5,596 nucleotides of DNA from the NCBI GenBank assembly GCA_900759005.1, contig CAAEUQ010000109.1, positions 1-5,596 of the forward strand, in the 5' to 3' direction. Below the pieces are notes generated by a model. It ran no database searches and was not told the DNA's origin. It saw only the letters and a program-made list of their open reading frames with translations. A program made the translations under genes and the position numbers. Shown in pieces: positions 1-5,596 of the stretch. Source of the stretch: Clostridia bacterium (GTDB taxonomy: Bacteria > Bacillota > Clostridia > Christensenellales > Aristaeellaceae). Each line of letters begins with the position of its first letter. Within the stretch, counting starts at the first letter, position 1.

Positions 1-708
1 GACCAATCCCCAAACGCGCGCCGCACCGAGAGACGCGTCGATCTCAACCATCTTCTCCGCGGTTTCCTTTCCATATACGGCGAATACCGCATGGCGAAGC
101 TTGCCGTCGCCGAAGGTATGATAAACGGTATTTCCATTGCTGACCAGCCGCATGGAAATTTTCGGATTGCCCAGCATCAGCCGCGCGACCGCGTCGCTGA
201 CGAGCCCCGCTTCGTATGCCGGCTTTTTGAGGAATGCGCGGCGAACCGGAATATTATAAAAGAGATCACGCATCACGATCGTCGTTCCCTCCGGACATCC
301 GGTTTCCGCGACGCGAACGTTTTGCCCGCCGTCGATATTCAGCTTTACGCCGGACTCCTGACCGCGCGCACGCGTGGTCATTTCGACGTGTGAAACCGCC
401 GCGATTGACGGCAGCGCCTCGCCTCGAAAGCCGAGCGTGCGGATATCGTCGAGCTGATCGGCGGTTTGCAGTTTGGATGTGGCGTGATTTTCAAATGCAA
501 GGCGCACCTGACCCGGCTCGATGCCGCAGCCGTTGTCCGTTACGCGCAGCATCTCAATACCGCCGGCGCGCATTTCTACGGTAATTGCCGTTGCTCCCGC
601 GTCCAGCGAATTTTCAACCAGCTCTTTGACTACCGAGCTGGGGCGCTCAACGACCTCGCCCGCAGCGATTCTTCCGACGGTTGCCGCGTCCAATATGCGA
701 ATCGGCAT
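1..708 (-). CDS. mutL: DNA mismatch repair protein MutL, N-terminal 236 codons (3' end cut by window)
   Basis: MutL is the GHKL-type ATPase that couples mismatch recognition by MutS to downstream repair. I translated this partial gene directly; it stays open to base 1. The protein begins MPIRILDAATVGRIAAGEVV, a typical MutL start. Visible ATPase motifs are VVKELVENSLDAG (about residues 26-38, with catalytic-type Glu29 and Mg-ligand-type Asn33), DNGCGI (58-63, ATP-binding Asp58), the ATP-lid segment ENHATSKL (73-80) and TLGFRGEAL (91-99). They are followed by the conserved region RDLFYNIPVRRAFLK at about residues 146-160. The visible part covers the ATPase domain and the start of the transducer domain. 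The C-terminal dimerisation domain, where Firmicute MutL usually carries its endonuclease motif, is outside the window. The ATG at 708 is supported by AGAAAGGAG six bases upstream and by alignment to the family start. It lies 18 bases after the acetyltransferase gene. The lid residue Asn74, where Arg is common, is the only oddity. Confidence 0.97.
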   Translation of the reverse strand, partial: MPIRILDAATVGRIAAGEVVERPSSVVKELVENSLDAGATAITVEMRAGGIEMLRVTDNGCGIEPGQVRLAFENHATSKLQTADQLDDIRTLGFRGEALPSIAAVSHVEMTTRARGQESGVKLNIDGGQNVRVAETGCPEGTTIVMRDLFYNIPVRRAFLKKPAYEAGLVSDAVARLMLGNPKISMRLVSNGNTVYHTFGDGKLRHAVFAVYGKETAEKMVEIDASLGAARVWGLV

Positions 709-714
709 AGCGCG

Positions 715-723
715 CTCCTTTCT
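715..723 (-). promoter_or_regulatory. Ribosome binding site of mutL
   Basis: On the minus strand this reads AGAAAGGAG, a strong Shine-Dalgarno sequence with a six-base spacer to the ATG at 708. It lies entirely in the 18-base gap after the acetyltransferase stop codon and fixes the mutL start. Confidence 0.85.
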
Positions 724-726
724 GAT

Positions 727-1278
727 TTACAGGAATTTAAGTTTTGTCTTTTCTTCTACGATTTTCCAGCCCTCGGCTTCCTTTTCGCTGCGCACGAGTG
801 CGCGGAAACCGAACTTGCGATAAACCTTGATCGCGACCCAGCTCGCCGTCTGCGTGGTGAGATATGCGCTTGAGAAGCCCAATTCGCGCATTCTATGCAT
901 CGCAATCGACACGAGCGGCTTGGAAAGTCCCTTCCCCTGATGCTCCTGATCGACGCTGACCCAGTGAAGCCGTCCTTCCGAAGGATCGTCGTCCGAGAAC
1001 CACGCGGTGGCGGTTGCGAAAGGCTTGCCGCCGTCGGTTAAAAAGATCATTCGGCCGGTCAGGAGCGTTTCATCCGGATAATAGAAATGGAATTTCTCGA
1101 TTCCATCCTCGACGCACGTGAATTCGCCGGCGGACATTTCTATCTCCGCCCAGATTCGCTCGTCGCCCGGCTGAAAATATCGCCAGCCGTAATTGGGCGG
1201 CAATTTGTATTCGGGAATGCCGGAAAGGTCGTCCGCCTTCATCGCAAGACCGATCATTTCAACGTTTGAATCCCACAT
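727..1278 (-). CDS. GNAT-family N-acetyltransferase, substrate unknown
   Basis: This 183-residue protein has the GNAT fold signature: a beta-4 strand followed by the acetyl-CoA pyrophosphate-binding loop, LHWVSVDQEHQGKGLSKPL (about residues 104-122), then a helix and the strand/helix segment YLTTQTASWVAIKVYRKFGF (139-158), where the Ala-x-x-x-Tyr-x-x-x-Gly-Phe pattern is typical of motif B. The loop fits Q/R-x-x-G-x-G/A as Gln114, Gly117 and Ser119, so the final position is Ser rather than Gly/Ala. The N-terminal half (residues 25-60; LPPNYGWRYFQPGDERIWAE) resembles a group of small stand-alone GNAT proteins in Firmicutes. No signal peptide or membrane segment is visible, so it is presumably cytosolic. 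The ATG at 1278 is chosen because TAAGGAG lies five bases upstream; Met8 and Met13 have worse spacing. It lies 9 bases after mutS and 18 bases before mutL, so it is probably co-expressed with mismatch repair, but a role in repair is not shown. The acceptor could be a small molecule, antibiotic or protein. Confidence 0.9.
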   Translation of the reverse strand: MWDSNVEMIGLAMKADDLSGIPEYKLPPNYGWRYFQPGDERIWAEIEMSAGEFTCVEDGIEKFHFYYPDETLLTGRMIFLTDGGKPFATATAWFSDDDPSEGRLHWVSVDQEHQGKGLSKPLVSIAMHRMRELGFSSAYLTTQTASWVAIKVYRKFGFRALVRSEKEAEGWKIVEEKTKLKFL

Positions 1279-1283
1279 ACGCT

Positions 1284-1290
1284 CTCCTTA
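1284..1290 (-). promoter_or_regulatory. Ribosome binding site of the acetyltransferase, overlapping the mutS stop codon
   Basis: The minus strand reads TAAGGAG, five bases before the ATG at 1278. Its first three bases are the TAA stop codon of mutS (1288-1290). A ribosome terminating on mutS therefore sits on the initiation region of the next gene, a layout that favours translational coupling. Confidence 0.85.
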
Positions 1291-3876
1291 AATTCTTTTT
1301 GCCTTCTCGTTCAGTTCAAACAGTTTGTTGAGCGCCTCGATCGGCGTCATGCCGACCACGTCCAGCGCGGCGATTTCCTCCACGAGCCCCATGGGTTTGA
1401 AGTCGAGCATATCCAGCTGGCGCTCCGTGCCTTTTCGGTTTTCGAGAATGCTCTTGCCGATCGAGCCATTCGCCTGACTGTCGACCTCAAGGCGCGCCAT
1501 GATCTGTCTTGCGCGCGCAATCACGCTTTTCGGAAGCCCCGCCAGCTTCGCAACCGCCACACCGTAGCTGCGATCCGCGCCGCCGGGCACGATTTTGCGC
1601 AGGAAAATTACGTCCTCGCCCTGTTCCTTCGCCGTAATTCGATAATCGACCACGCCCTCGAGCGTGCCCTCCATCTCGGAAAGCTCGTGATAATGCGTAG
1701 CGAACAGGGTACGCGCGCCGCATTTGGGATCGGCAATGTGCTCGACTGCCGCCCACGCGATCGACATTCCGTCGAACGTCGAAGTTCCTCTGCCGACTTC
1801 ATCAAGAATCAGCAGGCTCTTTTCCGTCGCAAATTTCAGAATCGTCGCCATCTCGCTCATTTCGACCATGAACGTCGACTGCCCGCCGTAAAGGTCGTCG
1901 GACGCGCCGATTCGGGTAAAAATTCGGTCGGTCAGCGCAATATCTGCGCTCTGTGCCGGCACGAACGAGCCCATATGCGCCATCAGAACGATCAGCGCGA
2001 CCTGGCGCATATACGTCGATTTACCCGCCATGTTCGGACCCGTAATGATCATCACGCGGTGGTCGCGATCAAGACTGGTGTCGTTCGGCACAAACCTTTC
2101 GCGTCCGATCGATTCTTCAACCACGGGATGTCTGCCCTCGACGATCTCATAACGGCCTTCATCGTTGATTTTCGGGCGAACATAGCCGCGATCCGCCGCT
2201 GTGCGCGCAAGCGATAACAGCGCGTCGATCGTTTTCAGCGCGACCGCCGTGGTCTGAAGCCGCGGCAGCGCTTCCTTCAGCGCCTCACGAATGCCGCAGA
2301 ACAGTTCGTATTCCAGCCGGTGCGCGCTCTCCTCCGCGCCGAGAATCTTGTTTTCGAGTGCTTTCAAATCCTCGGTGATATAGCGCTCGCAGTTCGCCAG
2401 CGTCTGTTTGCGCGTGTATTCAACCGGCACCATCTCGTAAAACGATTTGGTGACTTCGATATAATAGCCGAACACGCGATTATAGTTGATTTTCAAATTT
2501 TTGATTCCGGTACGCTCGCGCTCCGCCTGCTCCATTTCGTTTAAGTAAACGACCGCGTGATCGCGCACGCCGCGCAGTTCGTCCAGCTCCGGCGAATATC
2601 CTTCGCGGATAACGCCCGCATCGCGCACGGAAGCCGGCGGATCATCCGCCACGCCGCGCTTGAGCTTGTCCGCAAGTTCCTCGATTGGGTCGAGCGCTAC
2701 GAAAAGCTCGCGCAGAAGCGGCGCTGCAAATGTATTTTCAAAACTCTTCAGCGTCGGAATCGCTTCGAGCGTTGCCGAAATTGCGAGACACTCGCGCGCA
2801 GTGACCGCGTCGTATGCGATTCGGCTGAGCAGGCGCTCGACGTCGTGGACGTCGCTGAGCTCTTCGCGAATGCTGTCCGCGGACATCGGATTCTGAATCA
2901 GGTTTTCGATCGCGTCCTGACGGCGCGCGATTTCGTCCGCATCCATCAGCGGGCGCTCGATCCATGAGCGCAGCAGCCGGCTGCCCATCGCGGTGGACGT
3001 TTTATCGAGAATCCAGAGCAGTGTTCCCTTTCGATTGCCGCCGCGAGTATTGCTCACAAGCTCCAGATTATGCAGCGCAACGCGGTCGAGCGCCATGAAC
3101 CGCCCGTCATTATAAGGTTCGGCGTTGGTGATGTGCTTCAGTGCATTCTTCTGCGTGTCGGTCAGATACCGAATCAGCGCGCCGCCCGCGGAAACCGCAA
3201 GCTTCTGATCCTGAAAGCCCATCTCCTCGACCGTTTTCCCGAAATGCGCTTTCAGGCATTTCGCTGCGTTCGGATAGGCGAACGTCTCCTTGCTCAGCTG
3301 GCTCGCCATCGCGCGGCAGCTGGTATCCAGAGCGCGGAACGCCTCCAGATCGCTTACCACGATCTCGCTCGGGTCGATTCGCGCCAGCTCGTCCGCCATG
3401 GAAATGCGCGCATCCGGAATCTCATAGAGATAGAATTCGCCGGTCGACACATCGCACAGTGCACAGCCCGCCTGATTACGGCGAAGGGATATGGAAAGGA
3501 TGTAGTTTGGTCTTCCATCTTCGAGGATATTCGATTCGATGACCGTTCCGGGCGTGACCACGCGCGTGACCTCACGTTCGACAAGTCCCTTAGAGAGCGC
3601 GGGATCGGTCATCTGCTCACAAATTGCGACCTTATAGCCCTTCTCGATCATCTTCTGGAGATAGGTTTCAACCGCGTGATAGGGAACTCCGCACATCGGC
3701 GCGCGCTCGCCGAGACCGCAATCGCGGCCCGTGAGCGTCAGATCCAGTTCCTCGGACGCCAGCTTTGCATCCTCGAAAAACATCTCGTAGAAATCGCCCA
3801 GACGGAAAAAGAGAATCGCGTCCGAGTATTTCTCCTTGATGGACATATATTGCTGCATCATCGGCGAGAGCGCCAA
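1288..3876 (-). CDS. mutS: DNA mismatch repair protein MutS
   Basis: MutS binds base mismatches and small loops in DNA as a dimeric ATPase clamp and recruits MutL. At 862 residues it is full length for bacterial MutS1. The mismatch-recognition domain at the N-terminus carries RLGDFYEMFFEDA (residues 25-37), including the Phe-x-Glu wedge (Phe29, Glu31). The connector, lever and clamp domains follow, with conserved NYNRVFGYYIEVTK (464-477). The C-terminal ABC-type ATPase shows Walker A GPNMAGKST (613-621), the signature segment STFMVEMSEM (667-676), Walker B LLILDEVGRGTST (688-700, Asp692-Glu693) and the switch histidine in ATHYHEL (His728). QLDML at 820-824 fits a beta-clamp-binding peptide between the ATPase and the C-terminal helix-turn-helix tail (843-860). 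The start is TTG, not ATG: GAGGTGA lies six bases upstream, and the reading LSPMMQQY matches the family N-terminus, whereas Met6 would be badly spaced. It follows the RicA-like gene by 36 bases. All key residues are intact. Confidence 0.98.
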   Translation of the reverse strand: MALSPMMQQYMSIKEKYSDAILFFRLGDFYEMFFEDAKLASEELDLTLTGRDCGLGERAPMCGVPYHAVETYLQKMIEKGYKVAICEQMTDPALSKGLVEREVTRVVTPGTVIESNILEDGRPNYILSISLRRNQAGCALCDVSTGEFYLYEIPDARISMADELARIDPSEIVVSDLEAFRALDTSCRAMASQLSKETFAYPNAAKCLKAHFGKTVEEMGFQDQKLAVSAGGALIRYLTDTQKNALKHITNAEPYNDGRFMALDRVALHNLELVSNTRGGNRKGTLLWILDKTSTAMGSRLLRSWIERPLMDADEIARRQDAIENLIQNPMSADSIREELSDVHDVERLLSRIAYDAVTARECLAISATLEAIPTLKSFENTFAAPLLRELFVALDPIEELADKLKRGVADDPPASVRDAGVIREGYSPELDELRGVRDHAVVYLNEMEQAERERTGIKNLKINYNRVFGYYIEVTKSFYEMVPVEYTRKQTLANCERYITEDLKALENKILGAEESAHRLEYELFCGIREALKEALPRLQTTAVALKTIDALLSLARTAADRGYVRPKINDEGRYEIVEGRHPVVEESIGRERFVPNDTSLDRDHRVMIITGPNMAGKSTYMRQVALIVLMAHMGSFVPAQSADIALTDRIFTRIGASDDLYGGQSTFMVEMSEMATILKFATEKSLLILDEVGRGTSTFDGMSIAWAAVEHIADPKCGARTLFATHYHELSEMEGTLEGVVDYRITAKEQGEDVIFLRKIVPGGADRSYGVAVAKLAGLPKSVIARARQIMARLEVDSQANGSIGKSILENRKGTERQLDMLDFKPMGLVEEIAALDVVGMTPIEALNKLFELNEKAKRI

Positions 3877-3882
3877 GGGTCT

Positions 3883-3889
3883 TCACCTC
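3883..3889 (-). promoter_or_regulatory. Ribosome binding site that supports the TTG start of mutS
   Basis: The minus strand reads GAGGTGA, matching the anti-Shine-Dalgarno end of 16S rRNA, with a six-base spacer to TTG at 3876-3874. The first in-frame ATG (codon 6) would be 21 bases away, so this site decides the unusual start codon. Confidence 0.85.
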
Positions 3890-3912
3890 GTATTCTTTCG
3901 TGTGAAAATTGA

Positions 3913-4305
3913 TCAGTGGCAGCCGGAGCAGCTGGAGCAGTCGCCCGCGCAGTCGCCGGAATCCATCTTGCCGGTCACGATGAACTGGAGTACCTGATTG
4001 ACCTGATTGATCAGCGACGTAAACTCCGACCGTGCCTCGGTCAGCGCAACGATGTCGTCCATCATATGCAGCTTTTCCTGAATGCCGTCCATTTCGTCGG
4101 ACAAACGCTTCAGCGCACCCGCATCCGGATTCTCCTGCTGCATCAGCTGCTGAATGCCGGCGCGCTTTTCGAGCAGATCGCTCATCAGCCCCGCCGCCTC
4201 CGCGTTCTGCATCGCCTTATCCTCGGCAGCCTTCATGCGCTGATAGGTTTCGCTCGCAAGCAGCGCCTCGCCCAGCTCGCGGGTCTTCTGAAATACGTTA
4301 TCCAT
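3913..4305 (-). CDS. ymcA: YmcA/YlbF-family protein (RicA-like), with cysteine-rich C-terminus
   Basis: This 130-residue, largely helical protein matches the YlbF/YmcA (Com_YlbF) pattern: an N-terminal segment MDNVFQKTRELGEALLASE, a charged helical middle rich in Gln, Glu and Met (residues 20-90) and the segment SEFTSLINQVNQVLQFIV (93-110). In Bacillus subtilis, YmcA (RicA) forms a complex with YlbF (RicF) and YaaT (RicT) that carries iron-sulfur clusters, interacts with RNase Y and affects mRNA maturation, sporulation, competence and biofilm formation. Here the last 14 residues are GDCAGDCSSCSGCH, with Cys119, Cys123, Cys126 and Cys129, which are plausible cluster ligands. Its position directly after miaB is the same as ymcA after ymcB in B. 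subtilis, favouring RicA over RicF, but the two paralogues are hard to separate by eye. The ATG at 4305 has TAAGGAGG seven bases upstream. The stop is TGA at 3913-3915, 36 bases before mutS. No signal peptide or membrane segment is seen. Confidence 0.85.
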   Translation of the reverse strand: MDNVFQKTRELGEALLASETYQRMKAAEDKAMQNAEAAGLMSDLLEKRAGIQQLMQQENPDAGALKRLSDEMDGIQEKLHMMDDIVALTEARSEFTSLINQVNQVLQFIVTGKMDSGDCAGDCSSCSGCH

Positions 4306-4312
4306 GTTGTTT

Positions 4313-4320
4313 CCTCCTTA
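4313..4320 (-). promoter_or_regulatory. Ribosome binding site of the RicA-like gene, overlapping the miaB stop codon
   Basis: The minus strand reads TAAGGAGG, a near-perfect Shine-Dalgarno sequence seven bases before the ATG at 4305. Its first three bases are the TAA stop codon of miaB (4318-4320), the same layout as at the mutS/acetyltransferase junction. Confidence 0.87.
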
Positions 4321-5596
4321 AACGATCTCGCCGCGCAGGGTATTGCGTCCGGCGGAAGTGATTTTCACATTGACGGTTTCCCCGATCAGGCTTTCGTCTC
4401 CCGGGAAATTGACCATGATTGCTCGCGGCGTTTTGCCGCCGACGGAACCCGCGTCTCGCGCGGACACGCTCTCAACCAGCACCGGCTCAACGTTCCCGAC
4501 CATGTCGGAAAGAATCTCCGCGGTGATCGACTGCTGAAGCGCGATCAGGCGCTGAATACGTGCGGATTTCTCCTCCGGACGCACGCCGTCCGGCATTTTT
4601 GCGGCGATCGTGCCCGCGCGCGGCGAATAGATGAACGTATATGCCGAATCGTAGCGCACCTCTTTAACCAGCGACATAGTTTCTTCAAACTGTGCCTCGG
4701 TTTCGCCCGGGAAGCCGACGATGATGTCAGTCGTCAGTCCGATCTCCGGTCGCGCGGCACGCAGCTTTTGAACCACAGAAAGATACTTTTCGCGCGTATA
4801 ATGGCGGTTCATCTGTTTGAGAATTTCATCGTCGCCCGCCTGAACCGGCAGATGCAGATGCGGCATCAGGTGCTTGAGCTCCCGATACGCGCCGATCAGA
4901 TCGTCGGACAGGTCTTTGGGATGCGAGGTCATAAAGCGAATGCGCGGAATCTCCAGCCGGTCGAGCCGATAAAGAAGATTGGCAAATTCCGCACCGCCGC
5001 CGCGATAGGAATTCACGTTCTGGCCCAGCAGCATGATCTCCTGAACGCCGGAATCGCGCAGGCGCAGCGCTTCCTCGATGATCGCTTCAGGCTCGCGCGA
5101 GCGCTCTCTGCCGCGGACGTACGGAACGATACAGTATGTGCAGAAGTTATTGCAGCCGTACATGATATTGACGAACGCGCTGTATTTGCTGGAGCGCATT
5201 TCGGGCATGCCCTCGACGATTTCGCCGTCGATCTGCTCCACCTCGACCACCGGCGCGCGGTCGCGCAGCACGCGATAGAGATATTCCGGCAGGCGATAGA
5301 GATTGTGCGTTCCGTAAATCAGGTCGATGAACGGGTATTTTTCCTTCATGACCCGCGCCATGCCCTCCTCCTGCGTCATGCAGCCGCCGACGCAAATCAG
5401 GAGGTTCGGCCGATCCTTCTTCAGCTCCTTCAGCCAGATCACGTTGCCAAGCGCCTTATTCTCCGCGTTTTCACGCACGCAGCAGGTGTTGTAGAGAATC
5501 AGATCCGCCTGCTCGCGCACGGGTTCGCGCGTCATGCCCATTTCCGTGAGCATTCCGGCGATGGATTCCGAATCGCGCTCGTTCATCTGGCAGCCC
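4318..5596 (-). CDS. miaB: tRNA-2-methylthio-N6-dimethylallyladenosine synthase MiaB (5' end cut by window)
   Basis: MiaB is a radical-SAM methylthiotransferase that adds the 2-methylthio group to i6A37 of tRNAs reading U-starting codons. The frame is open to the window edge: before the Met at 5586 it reads Gly-Cys-Gln, giving the conserved family N-terminus GCQMNERDSE, so that Met is internal and the true start is upstream. Numbering from Met 5586, the N-terminal methylthiotransferase domain has the second cluster's cysteines: the Cys two residues before that Met, Cys35 in NTCCVRENAENK and Cys69 in GGCMTQEEG. The radical-SAM motif C-x3-C-x2-C is at Cys145, Cys149 and Cys152 (YGCNNFCTYCIVPYVRGRER). 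LLGQNVNSY (187-194), TTDIIVGFPGET (285-296) and SPRAGT (321-326) follow. The C-terminal TRAM domain spans about 360-422 (VNFPGDESLIGETVNVKI at 392-409). All ligand cysteines within the window are present. The related enzyme MtaB is less likely because GCQMN and NFPGDESLIG are MiaB-type. Its TAA stop is part of the next gene's ribosome binding site. Confidence 0.96.
   Translation of the reverse strand, partial: GCQMNERDSESIAGMLTEMGMTREPVREQADLILYNTCCVRENAENKALGNVIWLKELKKDRPNLLICVGGCMTQEEGMARVMKEKYPFIDLIYGTHNLYRLPEYLYRVLRDRAPVVEVEQIDGEIVEGMPEMRSSKYSAFVNIMYGCNNFCTYCIVPYVRGRERSREPEAIIEEALRLRDSGVQEIMLLGQNVNSYRGGGAEFANLLYRLDRLEIPRIRFMTSHPKDLSDDLIGAYRELKHLMPHLHLPVQAGDDEILKQMNRHYTREKYLSVVQKLRAARPEIGLTTDIIVGFPGETEAQFEETMSLVKEVRYDSAYTFIYSPRAGTIAAKMPDGVRPEEKSARIQRLIALQQSITAEILSDMVGNVEPVLVESVSARDAGSVGGKTPRAIMVNFPGDESLIGETVNVKITSAGRNTLRGEIV

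Noticed and set aside
91..873. Several overlapping plus-strand frames opposite mutL and the end of the acetyltransferase
   Set aside because: The minus strand here encodes unmistakable MutL ATPase motifs and the GNAT C-terminus; the plus-strand frames overlap each other and have no family resemblance.
1687..2217. A 176-codon plus-strand frame opposite the MutS ATPase domain
   Set aside because: It is fully inside conserved mutS sequence on the other strand, with Arg/His-rich composition and no known motif.
3070..3912. A 280-codon open frame on the plus strand opposite the 5' part of mutS
   Set aside because: It lies wholly antisense to intact, motif-rich mutS, its translation is rich in Arg, His and Leu as expected from the reverse complement of a GC-rich gene, and it shows no recognisable domain. 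It is best read as a shadow frame.
3877..3912. The 36-base gap between the RicA-like gene and mutS as a possible promoter or terminator
   Set aside because: It holds the mutS ribosome binding site and no GC-rich hairpin with a T-run. It is too short for a convincing -35/-10 pair of its own, though a promoter inside the upstream coding region cannot be excluded.
5584..5586. The Met at 5586 as the start of miaB
   Set aside because: The frame continues to the window edge with Gly-Cys-Gln directly before this Met, completing the conserved GCQMN motif, so the Met is internal and the gene is 5'-truncated by the window.

Overview
The window is a single-direction, tightly packed gene cluster read entirely on the minus strand. 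It looks like a conserved housekeeping region of a bacterium of the Firmicutes (Bacillota), most likely a relatively GC-rich member of the class Clostridia. This rests on three things: the gene order miaB, ymcA-like, mutS, mutL is the arrangement known from Firmicutes (Bacillus subtilis has ymcB-ymcA-cotE-mutS-mutL); a RicA/YmcA-type protein is present; and every internal gene start has a strong, Firmicute-like Shine-Dalgarno sequence. No cotE spore-coat gene lies between ymcA and mutS, which fits a non-Bacillus lineage. Genus or species cannot be given from sequence reading alone.

Layout in the direction of transcription, from high to low coordinates: (1) miaB, cut at its 5' end by the window edge, ends at 4318; (2) a small YmcA/YlbF-family (RicA-like) protein with a cysteine-rich tail, 4305-3913; (3) a full-length mutS with a TTG start, 3876-1288; (4) a GNAT-family N-acetyltransferase, 1278-727; (5) the first 236 codons of mutL, from 708 to the other window edge. 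The gaps between genes are 12, 36, 9 and 18 bases. I see no terminator or obvious promoter in any of them, so co-transcription from a promoter upstream of the window is the simplest reading. At two junctions the upstream gene's TAA stop codon is the first three bases of the downstream Shine-Dalgarno sequence, which suggests translational coupling. There is no gene-free stretch longer than 36 bases, and I found no RNA gene, mobile element, CRISPR array or other repeat structure.

Functionally, the cluster joins tRNA modification (MiaB, ms2i6A37), an RNA-processing or developmental regulator with probable iron-sulfur ligands (RicA-like), and DNA mismatch repair (MutS recognition, MutL ATPase). 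The only accessory piece is the acetyltransferase between mutS and mutL, whose substrate cannot be read from sequence. I do not see evidence for a wholly new biological system here. The most interesting points are the acetyltransferase within the mismatch-repair pair, the stop/Shine-Dalgarno overlaps, and a few substitutions in otherwise conserved motifs.
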